From Lewinellaceae bacterium (GTDB lineage Bacteria; Bacteroidota; Bacteroidia; Chitinophagales; Saprospiraceae): DNA of 64,000 nucleotides. The stretch covers positions 496,001 through 560,000 of the forward strand of contig JACJYH010000001.1 in NCBI GenBank assembly GCA_020636195.1, in the 5' to 3' direction. Under the pieces are notes generated by a model, which worked only from the letters and a program-made list of their open reading frames with translations, searched no databases and was not told the origin of the DNA. This document shows, one piece after another, positions 52,103-62,600 of the stretch. The position numbers and the translations under genes were made by a program. Numbering within the stretch: position 1 is the stretch's first letter; each line of letters opens with the position of its first letter.

Positions 52103-54025
52103 TTACTTCAGTGTTTCATCTAACCAACTATAAAATTCTCTTTGCCAAACTAGGCCATTTTGTGGTTTCATCACCCAATGGTTTTCATCAGGAAAAAATA
52201 AAAGCTTGCTTTTTATTCCTTTGAGCTGTGCTGCAGTAAATGCTTCTAATGCTTGATTGGTTGGAATTCTGAAATCTTTGTCCCCTTGAATGATGTAGAT
52301 AGGTGTATTCCATTTGTCCACATGTCTCATTGGATTGAACTGAGTGTATGTTTTTGATGTGGATTTATCCCAATATGGTCCTTTGTAATCAAAGTTTACA
52401 AAAAAGATTTCTTCAGTACTACCATACATACTCTCAAGGTTGAAAGCGCCGTCGTGGGCAATGAATGACTTGAATCTACCATTATGTATGCCGGCAAGGT
52501 AATACACAGAATATCCGCCGTAGCTAGCGCCTATGGCACCCAATCTATTGCTATCAACATAAGGTTCTTTTGCGACATCATCTATGGCGCTGAGGTAGTC
52601 TTGGATGTTTTGGCCTCCCCAGTCACCGCTGATTTGTTCATTCCATTCAGTGCCATGGCCCGGCATGCCTCTTCTATTTGGGGCTACAATGATATAACCT
52701 TGACCTGCCATTAGCTGAAAATTCCATCTGAAAGAGTAAAACTGGCTTAATGCAGATTGAGGGCCACCTTGACAATACAATAGTGTTGGATACTTCTTAT
52801 TTTTATCAAAATCCGGTGGGTAAATCATCCATACCAACATTTGCTTGCCATCTGTGGTAGTCACATACCGTCTTTCAATTTTGCTCATTGCTATGCCTTC
52901 ATAAAATGTGTCATTGACATGTGTGATTGGTGTCCATGTTTTTTTAGTTAGGTCATATGAAAATATTTCTGCGGCATGGTTCATGTCCGTCTTTGTAACA
53001 TAAACTTGATTATTGACGATGTCTATGATGGATTGCACATCCCATTCACCAGTTGTCAGCTGTTGTACTTTTGGAGTCATCCCGTCAGCATTAACAGAGA
53101 ATAACTGCTGGGTTCCATTGATTGGGGCAACGAAATAAATAGTTTTACCATCAGCACTCCACTCAAATTCATCTACCGTACCATCCCAACCTTGGGTCAG
53201 ATTGATATGCTGTTTTCCTTTCAGAATGATAATGTCATTTTTATCTGCTTCATAACCATCTCGTTTCATGCTTTGGTATGCCAGCATTCCTTGTTTTGAG
53301 AATTCCGGATGAGTATCATAACCTTTGTTTTCAGATGTTAAATCTTCTGTCTTGCCTGATGCCAGATCATAGCTATACAGATCCGTATTTGTGCTCACCA
53401 CTGAAGATGTGCCTGATAATTTTTTACTCACATAGACAATTTTTGAACCATCAGGACTCCAAGTAACATCTTCTTCGCCACCAAATGGTTTTTGAGGGCA
53501 ATTAAATGGTTGACCATCCATGATGTCCTTTTCGGCTGGGGAACTATTTTTAATGTCTTTAAGGAATACGTGATTATAATTTCCTTCATTCCAAGTATCC
53601 CAATGTCTATAATCCAATGCTCTATATACTTTTGCCGATGTCAGTTGCAGATCTGGGTAGAAGTCACTGCCATTAACTTTTTCAATTTTCGCTTCTTTTA
53701 ATTCGATTTGATAATTACCGGTCGGAGAAATCAACTTGTTCTTTTGAAGCATTTGTTCCTTTGAAGCTTCTCTGGTGAGCATTGTCTTTGTATCAAATTC
53801 ATAGTACTTTGTATCAAAATCATTGTTACCCATATTTGGAGTATTCACTTTATAGTAAAGTTTTTGTCCATCCGATGAGAATCCGAGAGGCGCTATTCTT
53901 TTTACTTGCCATAGCAATTCCGGTGTCATCGCTTTTTTAGTGAATGACTGAGTTGTTAAGTTAGATTGTGTAAAGCATGAAGAAATGCTTAAAACAAATG
54001 AAAGTAATGTGAGATACTTGAACAT
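52103..54025 (-). CDS. S9 family prolyl oligopeptidase-type lipoprotein
   Basis: 640 residues. Lipoprotein signal (LSFVLSISSC). The first 400 residues form a WD/TolB-like beta-propeller (WSPDGSKIVYVSKK, WSADGKTIYFVAP). The C-terminal alpha/beta hydrolase carries Ser in GASYGGYS, Asp in GDKDFRIP and His in ENHWV. It cleaves peptides, probably dipeptides after proline or similar residues, outside the cytoplasm. The gene is preceded by a MITE-like repeat 62 bases upstream. Confidence 0.9.
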   Translation of the reverse strand: MFKYLTLLSFVLSISSCFTQSNLTTQSFTKKAMTPELLWQVKRIAPLGFSSDGQKLYYKVNTPNMGNNDFDTKYYEFDTKTMLTREASKEQMLQKNKLISPTGNYQIELKEAKIEKVNGSDFYPDLQLTSAKVYRALDYRHWDTWNEGNYNHVFLKDIKNSSPAEKDIMDGQPFNCPQKPFGGEEDVTWSPDGSKIVYVSKKLSGTSSVVSTNTDLYSYDLASGKTEDLTSENKGYDTHPEFSKQGMLAYQSMKRDGYEADKNDIIILKGKQHINLTQGWDGTVDEFEWSADGKTIYFVAPINGTQQLFSVNADGMTPKVQQLTTGEWDVQSIIDIVNNQVYVTKTDMNHAAEIFSYDLTKKTWTPITHVNDTFYEGIAMSKIERRYVTTTDGKQMLVWMIYPPDFDKNKKYPTLLYCQGGPQSALSQFYSFRWNFQLMAGQGYIIVAPNRRGMPGHGTEWNEQISGDWGGQNIQDYLSAIDDVAKEPYVDSNRLGAIGASYGGYSVYYLAGIHNGRFKSFIAHDGAFNLESMYGSTEEIFFVNFDYKGPYWDKSTSKTYTQFNPMRHVDKWNTPIYIIQGDKDFRIPTNQALEAFTAAQLKGIKSKLLFFPDENHWVMKPQNGLVWQREFYSWLDETLK

Positions 54026-54086
54026 CGAATAAGGTTTTTAATCATGCAAAGGTTATAAAAAAAATGGACAATTGAATGAATTGTCT

Positions 54087-54250
54087 TTAGAGTATGTTTA
54101 AAATTTATCCTTTATCAAGAAAATGTTTTATTTTGGCTACAATTTTGTTAGATTTTTCGTTGAATTGCCCACATTTGGCTGCAAATTTGCCTTTTTTCGC
54201 TCAAAACAATTCCAATTTATTATCCAAAAACAAAATCTAAACAAACTCTT
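54087..54250. mobile_element. MITE-like element, copy 3 (decayed)
   Basis: 164 bp. The left end keeps TTAGAGTATGTTTAAA; the right end has changes (AACAAACTCTT). The frame seen in the other copies is broken here: its ATG is lost, a stop appears in the second codon position and one base is missing near 54180. The internal hairpin has three transitions, all of which keep base pairing (GTTGAAT / ATTTGGC). It lies between the S9 peptidase gene and the small gene at 54285. Confidence 0.78.
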
Positions 54251-54284
54251 GGAAGTAGAATGACAATCCTTTTTTATCGTCTAT

Positions 54285-54629
54285 TTATTTGGGAAGAAAT
54301 ATAAAATTGGCACCTAACTCGCTTAAAATAAATAGGCAAATGTAGTGTTCAGGGTCTTTGTAGGTTTGTATAAAAGCAGGTACATTTTCCTCAAAAATGA
54401 TTTGTTTTGTTGTAAATTCTTCCAGTGTTGATGCTTGTATAGACCATTTATATTGTTCTCCTGCTTCTAACAGTGTAACTCCCATATTCAATTCTTGCTG
54501 ATGGACAACCATGATGGGATACTTTGAAACATTTTCATTGATGATGATTTCACAAGCTTGGCTCATGATTTGCTTGTATGGGAGCAATTCTTGTTGAAGA
54601 TTCAAAAATTTTTCAGAGACATCATTCAT
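54285..54629 (-). CDS. Small conserved hypothetical protein
   Basis: 114 residues, no signal peptide, probably cytoplasmic. It opens with a helix (SEKFLNLQQELLPYKQIMSQ) and then strands YPIMVVHQQELNMGVTLLEA and WSIQASTLEEFTTKQIIFEE, ending CLFILSELGANFIFLP. Proteins of this length and pattern are found in Bacteroidota without known function. It overlaps the stop of the upstream RNA methyltransferase gene by 4 bases. Confidence 0.65.
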   Translation of the reverse strand: MNDVSEKFLNLQQELLPYKQIMSQACEIIINENVSKYPIMVVHQQELNMGVTLLEAGEQYKWSIQASTLEEFTTKQIIFEENVPAFIQTYKDPEHYICLFILSELGANFIFLPK

Positions 54630-56044
54630 GATAGAGAAGATTTTAATGTGAGTTTTGCCACGGATTCTATATGATGTGTATGTGGAAACATATCCACTGG
54701 TGTTACTTCATCAACATCATACTTGGCACTGAGTAATTGCAGATCTCGGGCTTGAGTGGCTGGATTACAACTGATGTACACGATTCTATGTGCTTCTAAA
54801 TTCAATAGAGTTTCGACAACCTCAGTATGCATTCCTGCTCGGGGAGGATCAGTAATCACTACATCTGCTTTAGCATGGTGATAAAAAAAAGTTTTATTTA
54901 AAATTTCTTTGACATCTCCAGCGTAGAATATGGCATTATGAATTTCATTGTAATCGGCATTGATTTTCGCATCTTCTATGGCTTCAGGAATTTCTTCAAT
55001 TCCGATCACTTGATGTGCGGAACCAGATACATACAAAGCAATGCTTCCTAAACCTGTATAAAGATCATAAACTGTATCTGTTGGTTTAATTTCTGCGTAT
55101 TTCACTGCAATATTGTAGAGATTTTCTGCTTGTCTGGGGTTGGTTTGAAAGAAGGACTTTGGACCAATTTTATATTTGACATTTCCTAAAGATTGTGCAA
55201 TGTAAGGCATGCCATACCATAAGTGATAATCAAGGTCAAAAGTGGTATCATTAAACTTGGTATTGACCACATAATACAGTGAAGTAACTTCATTGAAATT
55301 GGTTTTCAGCGTGTTCATCAGGTTTTCGATGTGCTCAGTATCATTTTCACCAAACACCATGATTACCATCCATTGACCATCTGTGGTATTTCTTACGACA
55401 ATGTTTCTCAGAAAACCTGAGTGTTGTCGTATGTCATACATTGTCAGTTGGTTGTCTTCGATATAAGCACGGACAAAGTTTCTCAAAGTATTGGTAAAAC
55501 TTTCTTGAAGAAGGCATTCATCTATGGATACGATTTTATCGAAAAATCCGGATTTATGAAATCCCAAAGCACCATGAGCATCTAAGATTTCGTTTGATGT
55601 TACGATTTCTTCTTTGGTCAACCATCTTTTTGTAGAACTGCTGTATTCAAGTTTGTTCCTATATTGAAATATATGCTCACAACCAACAATGGGTTTCACC
55701 ACATCATTTTGCAATTTTGCTATGCGGAGCATCGCATCTTTAACAACTTTTTCCTTGAATTTAAGCTGTGCTTCGTATTGTAAATTTTGCCATTTACATC
55801 CACCACATGCACCGAAATGATCACAAGTAGGTTTAATCCTAGCATCTGAAAATTTTACAATTTGATCAATAACTCCTTCAGCATAGTTCTTTTTCTTTCT
55901 CAATATCAGTACATCGACAATATCTCCTGGTACGACCCCATCCACGAAGACCACCTGACCATCTTCAGTTTTACCCATTGCCTTTCCTTTATCGGCAATA
56001 TCAGTAATAAGAAGACCTTTGATCAACTTTTTCTTTCGGGCCAC
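54626..56044 (-). CDS. rlmD: 23S rRNA (uracil-C5)-methyltransferase, RlmD/RumA type
   Basis: 472 residues. An N-terminal TRAM domain (GLLITDIADKGKAMGKTEDG) precedes a 4Fe-4S motif (CDHFGACGGCKW), then the SAM fold (VYDLYTGLGSIALYVSGSA; ITDPPRAGMHTEVVE) and the catalytic Cys in YISCNPATQARDL. It methylates C5 of a uridine in 23S rRNA (U1939 in E. coli); paralogues RlmC or TrmFO-like use cannot be ruled out. Its stop overlaps the start of the gene at 54629. Confidence 0.9.
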   Translation of the reverse strand: MARKKKLIKGLLITDIADKGKAMGKTEDGQVVFVDGVVPGDIVDVLILRKKKNYAEGVIDQIVKFSDARIKPTCDHFGACGGCKWQNLQYEAQLKFKEKVVKDAMLRIAKLQNDVVKPIVGCEHIFQYRNKLEYSSSTKRWLTKEEIVTSNEILDAHGALGFHKSGFFDKIVSIDECLLQESFTNTLRNFVRAYIEDNQLTMYDIRQHSGFLRNIVVRNTTDGQWMVIMVFGENDTEHIENLMNTLKTNFNEVTSLYYVVNTKFNDTTFDLDYHLWYGMPYIAQSLGNVKYKIGPKSFFQTNPRQAENLYNIAVKYAEIKPTDTVYDLYTGLGSIALYVSGSAHQVIGIEEIPEAIEDAKINADYNEIHNAIFYAGDVKEILNKTFFYHHAKADVVITDPPRAGMHTEVVETLLNLEAHRIVYISCNPATQARDLQLLSAKYDVDEVTPVDMFPHTHHIESVAKLTLKSSLS

Positions 56045-56053
56045 TGAAAACGT

Positions 56054-57202
56054 TTAATTAAAGTATTCTTTCATCCTTTCAAAAAAACCTTTTTCATCTT
56101 TCCCCGGATTTGGGTTGAAGTTTGGTAAATGTCTTAATTTTTCAAGGAGTTGCTCCTCATCTGCTGTCAGTTGTTTCGGAGTCCAAATATTGACATTGAT
56201 GAGTTGATCTCCTTTCCCATAATGTTGGAGTGAAGGCAACCCTTTCCCTTTCAATCTAAATATTTTTCCGGCTTGGGTTCCTGCCGGTATTTTTATCTTC
56301 ACCTTACCATTGAGGGAAGGCACTTCTACATTATTTCCTAATGCAGCATCTGCAAAGTTGATGAATAAATCGTATATGATATTACTCCCATCTCGACTGA
56401 AGGATTCATGGGGTTTTTCTTCAATATTGATCAACAAATCACCTGCTGATCCACCATTTTGTCCTGCATTTCCCTTTCCTCTCATAGAAAGCTGCATTCC
56501 TTCTTGAACTCCTGCCGGAATTTCTAATTCTATCATTTCTTCATCATTCACACGTCCATCTCCTCTACAAGTGTGACATGATGCGGTAATGGTTTTTCCC
56601 TTACCTTGACATTTAGGACAGACAACTGTGGTTTGCATCTGACCCATGAAGGTATTTTTTATTTGGCGTACATATCCGGAACCTTGGCAAGTGGAACAGT
56701 TGCTAACACTATTGCTATCTTTTGCACCCGAACCGTTGCATGTTTTACAAGCTACTTGTTTTTTTACCTTGATTTTTTTAGTAACTCCTGATTCGATTTC
56801 TTCCAATGTCAGTGCTACTTTTATTCTTAGGTTTGTTCCTTTTTGACCTGATCTAGATCTTGAGCTGCCACCTCCAAAAAAAGCATCAAATGGACTTCCG
56901 CTTTCACCAAAAACATCACCAAAATGAGAAAAAATGTCTTCCATGGTCATGCCGCCGCCGGAAAATCCACCACCCATATTATCTACTCCGGCATGTCCGT
57001 AACGATCATAACGCGCTTTTTTGTTGCTGTCACTCAATACTTCATATGCTTCAGCTGCTTCTTTAAATTTTTCCTCTGCTGCTTTGTCTCCCGGATTTCT
57101 GTCCGGATGGTATTGCATAGCGACTTTACGATATGCTTTTTTAATGGTGCCGTCATCAGCACTTTTATCAACTCCAAGTATTTCGTAATAATCGCGTTTC
57201 AT
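56054..57202 (-). CDS. dnaJ: Chaperone DnaJ
   Basis: 382 residues. J domain with HPD in AMQYHPDRNPGD (about residues 29-40), Gly/Phe-rich region (GHAGVDNMGGGFSGGG), four CxxCxGxG zinc motifs (CKTCNGSG, CSTCQGSG, CPKCQGKG, CHTCRGDG), and two C-terminal beta domains. It stimulates DnaK ATPase and delivers unfolded clients in the cytoplasm. It follows grpE by 38 bases, as usual in Bacteroidota. Confidence 0.96.
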   Translation of the reverse strand: MKRDYYEILGVDKSADDGTIKKAYRKVAMQYHPDRNPGDKAAEEKFKEAAEAYEVLSDSNKKARYDRYGHAGVDNMGGGFSGGGMTMEDIFSHFGDVFGESGSPFDAFFGGGSSRSRSGQKGTNLRIKVALTLEEIESGVTKKIKVKKQVACKTCNGSGAKDSNSVSNCSTCQGSGYVRQIKNTFMGQMQTTVVCPKCQGKGKTITASCHTCRGDGRVNDEEMIELEIPAGVQEGMQLSMRGKGNAGQNGGSAGDLLINIEEKPHESFSRDGSNIIYDLFINFADAALGNNVEVPSLNGKVKIKIPAGTQAGKIFRLKGKGLPSLQHYGKGDQLINVNIWTPKQLTADEEQLLEKLRHLPNFNPNPGKDEKGFFERMKEYFN

Positions 57203-57240
57203 GAATTATTTTTAACTAAAATGAACTATAGGAAACCACA

Positions 57241-57759
57241 TTAATTAAAGACTACCACCTTGGCATATCGAATGATCTTATCATTCAATAAGTACCCGGA
57301 TTCTATGGTGTCAGCGATGCTTCCTTTCTTTTCGGGAGAAGGAGCCGGAATATCGGTAATGGCTTCATGAAATTCAGGATCAAATGGTTGACCTATGGTT
57401 TCCATTTTTTTTAACCCTTTACCTTCCAAAGCGTGGTAAAGCTTATGATAAACGAGTTGAACACCCTCGCTGAAAGGTTCTGAACCGTCTTCAGAGCTCT
57501 TTTTTACCCTGTCAAAATCATCCAAAATCGGTAGTAATGACAAAATCACATCTTGAGATGCGGATTTCATTAGCTCAAAACGTTCCTTGATGGTTCGCTT
57601 CTTGTAATTATCAAATTCTGCAAAAAGTCTTAAATATTTATCTTTTGATTCATCCAGCTCGACGGTGAGCGTTTCCAAATCCTTCTCTAACGAAGAAACT
57701 GACTCTTCCGTTTCTTGGTCATTTTTAGGCTGTTTTGCTTTATGTTGCTTCTCTGACAT
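57241..57759 (-). CDS. grpE: Nucleotide exchange factor GrpE
   Basis: 172 residues. A charged disordered N-terminus (about 1-40) leads to the long coiled coil (DKYLRLFAEFDNYKKRTIKE) and a C-terminal beta domain (VEDIGQPF-type GQPFDPEFHEAITDIPA, ending SGYLLNDKIIRYAKVVVFN). It exchanges nucleotides on DnaK. The ATG at 57759 gives a normal acidic N-terminus; one at 57783 adds eight basic-hydrophobic residues. No CIRCE-like repeat is visible upstream. Confidence 0.92.
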   Translation of the reverse strand: MSEKQHKAKQPKNDQETEESVSSLEKDLETLTVELDESKDKYLRLFAEFDNYKKRTIKERFELMKSASQDVILSLLPILDDFDRVKKSSEDGSEPFSEGVQLVYHKLYHALEGKGLKKMETIGQPFDPEFHEAITDIPAPSPEKKGSIADTIESGYLLNDKIIRYAKVVVFN

Positions 57760-57866
57760 AAATTTTAAAAATTTTTTAACCATTAAACTCTAACAATTCT
57801 TTTTCCAATTGAAAAAACAGGTCAATTTGACAGGCACAAAAGTTTAAAACAGAAATTTTGACAATT

Positions 57867-58370
57867 TTAATGGTGATCTTTTATTAACTCAATTACTGTA
57901 TCCATGTCGGGATTTACAGAAATAATGGTACCATTTGGATCAATGAGCAGTTTTGTAGGTATTTGTTTGATCTTGAATAATTGTACAATTGGACTTGAAA
58001 ATCTATCAAACTGACCAATGTGCAATGGCCAATTGAGATGGTCTTTTTCTATAGCATTTTTCCATGAAGATTCACTGGTTTCGATACCGATGCTCACAAT
58101 CTCAAAGTTTAATTGTCTTGTTTTTTGATACAATTCTACCAAATTCGGATTTTCTCTCCTACATGGGCCACACCAAGAGCCCCAAAAATCAAGCAAAACA
58201 AATTTTCCTTTTAGATCGGACAATTTAAATTTTTCACCTGAAATTAAAACTGCTTCAAAGTCAGATGCCGTGTCTCCTTTCTTTTGAACTGGTTTTCGAT
58301 AAAAATAATTGATTATCATCCCAATAGATAACAATATTAGGACAATATTTAGAATCTTACTCAATGTCAT
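57867..58370 (-). CDS. TlpA-like thioredoxin-fold protein
   Basis: 167 residues. An N-terminal membrane anchor (LSKILNIVLILLSIGMIINYF) is followed by a TlpA/ResA-type domain: LSDLKGKFVLLDFWGSWCGPCRRENP with the active CGPC and later QIPTKLLIDPNGTI with the cis-Pro. It reduces or isomerises disulfides in the periplasm and is often linked to cytochrome c maturation. Its start overlaps the 3' end of the gene at 58713 by 14 bases. Confidence 0.9.
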   Translation of the reverse strand: MTLSKILNIVLILLSIGMIINYFYRKPVQKKGDTASDFEAVLISGEKFKLSDLKGKFVLLDFWGSWCGPCRRENPNLVELYQKTRQLNFEIVSIGIETSESSWKNAIEKDHLNWPLHIGQFDRFSSPIVQLFKIKQIPTKLLIDPNGTIISVNPDMDTVIELIKDHH

Positions 58371-58713
58371 TGTTTGCTTTTGATTTTATATTTTCAATTT
58401 GCTCTTTGAGCTTAATACACAGATCATAGTCTTCATTTTCTTCAGCAATGGCAAGCTGTAATCGAAGACGCTCTTCAGAGTCTATTTTTTCTAAGATGGA
58501 TACTCTTTCCAATTTTAACCCAACAATCTGAAGGAGGATCATGGCATACATATTTTTTGGAGAAAAAAGTTGAAGCCCTTCAGGTACATCTATATCTGCC
58601 GAAAAAGTGGAAAGCAAAACTTCAAAATCTTGGGCTATTTTTTCGTGCTCATTGATTTTTTGATTGACTTCTCTCAATGCTTGCAAATAGGATATATCTT
58701 GATCGTCAGGCAT
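58357..58713 (-). CDS. UVR-motif-containing small protein
   Basis: 118 residues, helical. The last 40 contain a UvrB/UvrC-interaction-type motif (RLRLQLAIAEENEDYDLCIK, then LKEQIENIKS). The first half (SYLQALREVNQKINEHEKIA) is also helical. It has no signal peptide. UVR motifs in small proteins can mediate protein contacts, but partners are unknown. The overlap with the TlpA gene implies co-transcription. Confidence 0.68.
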   Translation of the reverse strand: MPDDQDISYLQALREVNQKINEHEKIAQDFEVLLSTFSADIDVPEGLQLFSPKNMYAMILLQIVGLKLERVSILEKIDSEERLRLQLAIAEENEDYDLCIKLKEQIENIKSKANNDIE

Positions 58714-58737
58714 GAATGGAAAATTTTGGAAAGCATC

Positions 58738-59571
58738 TTATTCACGCATGAGAACAGACAAAGCCTCCATTGTTTTATGATTTTCTATCAAATGTTTTGC
58801 TTGAATATGTATGTCAGGATTTTGATTTGCAATGTCAAATAAAGGAATCTGAACATCTACAAGAGCGGCTAATGTTCCCAAATCATTGGCTGTCAACACT
58901 TGACTTTGACGGATATGTGAAGGTAAACGATCATAACCTAGCGGATGGTCAGTCACTGATTGGTGGAGTTCCATGATAGCGTCACCATTAGCTCTGACAT
59001 ACCAATTACGTCCCATTCTCCCCATTAGGTCAAGTTTATGTGGATTGATTCTGCCATTGTCCATTACTTCATCATCAATAGAGATATGCGTCACCTGACA
59101 AATGATCAAATGTCCTGCTCCACCTTTATCACCCAGAGTAATGATATCATTGACTTTGCATTCTAAATTAATGGGAGATTCAGCCACACCCGGACACGAA
59201 ACGGTGGTTGAAGATTTTGGTGTTAAACCTACTTTTTCAAACTCGCTCACTCCCGTTGGAAACTCCACAGAGGCAAGTGACATTTGCCTGAGAATACTAT
59301 ATGGTACCACATTGACAACACATTCTTTTTGAGTACGCACATTTTCCAAGGTATCTTTAGTAGAATTGTCTGAAACTTTCCTATTGGACGAAAACACAAG
59401 TATTGGAGGATTTGATGAAAATGCATTAAAAAAACTATAGGGAGCCAGATTGAATCTTCCAAATTCATCTTTAGTACTTACGAAAGCTATAGGTCGAGGA
59501 GAAACGGAACCAATGATGTATTGGTGGAGATCTTTGGTGGGAATGTCGTTGGGATTAATTTCTATTTTCAA
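58738..59571 (-). CDS. Flavin reductase family protein (FMN-binding split barrel)
   Basis: 277 residues. The flavin-reductase-like domain shows YIIGSVSPRPIAFVSTKDEF, GRFNLAPYSFFNAFSSNPP and PILVFSSNR, then FPTGVSEFEKVGLTPKSST. It binds FMN and NAD(P)H; the C-terminal extension (about 200-277) is typical of the DUF447/flavoredoxin-like branch. Its actual redox partner is unknown. It starts upstream of the small UVR-motif gene, with 24 bases between them. Confidence 0.85.
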   Translation of the reverse strand: MKIEINPNDIPTKDLHQYIIGSVSPRPIAFVSTKDEFGRFNLAPYSFFNAFSSNPPILVFSSNRKVSDNSTKDTLENVRTQKECVVNVVPYSILRQMSLASVEFPTGVSEFEKVGLTPKSSTTVSCPGVAESPINLECKVNDIITLGDKGGAGHLIICQVTHISIDDEVMDNGRINPHKLDLMGRMGRNWYVRANGDAIMELHQSVTDHPLGYDRLPSHIRQSQVLTANDLGTLAALVDVQIPLFDIANQNPDIHIQAKHLIENHKTMEALSVLMRE

Positions 59572-59593
59572 AATAATATATTTTTATGATGCA

Positions 59594-59628
59594 AAAGAGG
59601 TGATCTTGTCAGACAAAATCACCTCTTT
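59594..59628 (-). terminator. Terminator hairpin after the M36 protease gene
   Basis: AAAGAGGTGAT (59594-59604) pairs perfectly with ATCACCTCTTT (59618-59628); five more inner pairs follow after one mismatch. It lies just downstream of the M36 protease stop and upstream of the flavin reductase start on the minus strand, separating the two units. Confidence 0.8.
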
Positions 59629-59654
59629 GTAAAATCTTTTATAGGCAAGATTGT

Positions 59655-62600
59655 TTAGATCACCACTATTTTTTTTGAAGTAATAAACTTACCGGATTGA
59701 ATTTTTAAAATATAAATTCCTTTTTGAAGTGACTTAGCATCTAAAGAAACAAGGGTTTTCTGAGTACCTACTTGAATATTTGAAGAAGTAATTTTCTGTC
59801 CTGATGCATTGATTAATTCTAAGGTAGCGTCACTTTGTATTGGTGATTTTATTGCGACATTGATCACTTCACTGACAGGATTCGGGAAAACGGTAAGTGT
59901 GAAAATATTATTGTCATCCTTTACGCTTGATTCTTGATTAGGATTAATGAAGTAAGTGACATTAGGCCCACATTGTTTGGTTTCAGGTTTTGATTTGGCT
60001 TCAATACATACTTTTGTATCGTATTTGTAGACTTGAAAGATATCCAAGTCATCAATATACCAACCCGGCAAATCATCTTCTGGTGCTATAGAATCATTGC
60101 TGCCATATCTAAATGCGATTTTGATTTTTTTACCGACATATGGAGAAAGATCAAGATAGGAATCTATCCAATCTGAACCACTTTTTCCTGAAAATGCATA
60201 CAAGCTAGGCACTGCCAATGTCGAGTATGCAAGCTGTCCTGTGTACCCATTTTTCAAAAACAATTCTTTAGGAACAGGATTGAACGGGCCACCATCCACT
60301 GAAATTTCTAAAAATCCACCATCATTTATCAGCTCAATATTATACTTATGCCAAAATCTCATTACTGGAAAATGTGCATCATCGATCTTGTTAATTTCGA
60401 TTTCTGAAGAGATGATTGAAGCATCCATTTCTAATGGTAGACTATAGATAACTATACTTGTTTGTGGACTTCTATACACTTCGTTGTCTGTAAACCATGT
60501 ATTGCCACCAACTGCTTCTAAATCCCATTGTAGATCGCCTTCAAAATCTTCGGATTTGACTAGTGTGGATGTATTTGCCGTTGATGATTTTAGTTGGTAG
60601 TTGAGTTTGTACGGGGTATCGTAAGCAAGCTTTCCGATATTAAATACCAATTCATTTCCGTTTACTTCGGGTTCAATTGGTGCTGATCCGGCAACATAAG
60701 TTAAGCCATCTTGGAGCACATCCGTGATCAATATGTCATCATTATTTGCACCAAGGATATGATTGATTGCATTGAGTTCAACATCTATCACATCGCCGGG
60801 ATTTCCTTCAGAGTTTGCGTACGCTTTGCTGATTTTTAGCGCTTCAATACATGTAGGAAGTACATCAAAATTTTGAATACCATCATTACGGTTATTAGAG
60901 GAACCTTGATTCGCAAATTTACCCACACCTCTCCGAGCAAATACTTCCCAAAGCATGCAATTATGTTGACCATCAAAGTGTACTAAATCTGCGTTTAGAA
61001 TACCATCTCTTCCGTTGACAAATCCAGGATTGCAATTTTGCATGGCCATACCTTCCATGACTAAAAAGACTGCTTTGTAATTACCGGATTCTTTATTTGT
61101 CCAGTCTGGGTCATAACCATAAAGATCGATGAATTTCCAGTATATATCCCACAATATATCCGCCCAGACTTCTCCAAGTGGATGTGGTGCTGTGGTTCCT
61201 TTGATGTCATCATACGTCTGAGAATTGATATTGAAATCTGTCGAGTAAGGAAACCTTCTTAATCCTCCTCCATTTATTTGTTGTGCTGCCGCGAAATTTC
61301 CCATTCCACGAGGTTGGGCACCCAAATCGTTTGGTCTTCTGGTCATAATCAAACCGAAGAAATCACTCCATCCTTCACCCATTTGTTCGTCATTGCCAAG
61401 GCATGAAGTATTTCCGGGTCCTCCCGTCAAACGATTGGAGATTCCATGGCCAAATTCGTGGGCTATGATACCGTTGTCCAAGGCGCCATCTAAATAATCT
61501 GCACCTTGTTTTGCTCTTTCCTGGAAAGTTATAACTACAGACGTTCCTTCATTGAGCACCATTTTTATTTTATCACAGAGACTTTTCTTAAAAAAAACAG
61601 AAGGGATTGTGACATTTTGGGCATCATCAGCACCTCCCATGTTGACCAATTCTTCTCCATTTCCTCCGTTAACACCGGGAATATTACAAATTACTGCTGC
61701 GATGGCTCCTGCTTGTTGTGCTCTATACACTTTTCTGCTGAAGTCACAGGAACCACGATCAATAATGGCGATTTTTCCTTTTACGTTAGCAGGATCCAAT
61801 ATAGTATTACAACAAGTGGTTCCAGTTAGTGTATTATCACGTGTAATTATACATTCACCGGTTACCGGTGGCTCATTTTCTTTTGGATACGGCATTCCAA
61901 AACCTGCGGACCCATATTCTTGTACAAATTCTTTGATCGATGCAGGTTCATCAATGGATATAGCGCCTGAATCGTTAGTCCATAAGAACATTTGCATGAC
62001 ACCATTGATCCCATCTGGTGGAGTAGAGAAGTTTGCATTATTGATTTTAGTATGGTTGCCGTTGACCAAGTCTGTGTTGTTTTCATATTTTGTAATCCCG
62101 TCAAAAGCTTGGGCCAAGACGTAATCACCTTCACCAAAAATACCTGTATAATTTTTACTCTGAAAATTTCCTGCCGCTTCATCAAAACCCAACAGTGCCG
62201 TAACATCATGCATCATATTGACAAGATAAAATAGATTTGTTACAGCTGCTTGGTTGCTTTGTCTTGGGTCTTGGGCTAAATCTACAGGAAAATCAAAATT
62301 TAAACTTGCGCCTCCATCTGGCTCGTTACCATCTGAACTATTGTCATCATCTTTGTCTTCGTAAGCAAACACATTATTTCCTCTTGTGATGGTGTATTCA
62401 GCACCTTCAATACCGTTTGTGTCGTGCCATCCGAATGGTGAAGATGTTGGGTACAAATTATCATGCGCTGTTTCTAAACCTCCATATAATGGGCTTTCTG
62501 TGGGAAGTTTATATACTTTATAAGATGCAACACCTGCACCCAAGTTCAATTTGTTGTCTATGGATTCCTCAAAGGATGTTTGTACCCGATTAATATCACA

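Noticed and set aside
54051..54060. TATAACCTTTG upstream of the S9 peptidase as a promoter box
   Set aside because: The spacing is TA-N3-TTTG, not TA-N2-TTTG; it is a near match only.
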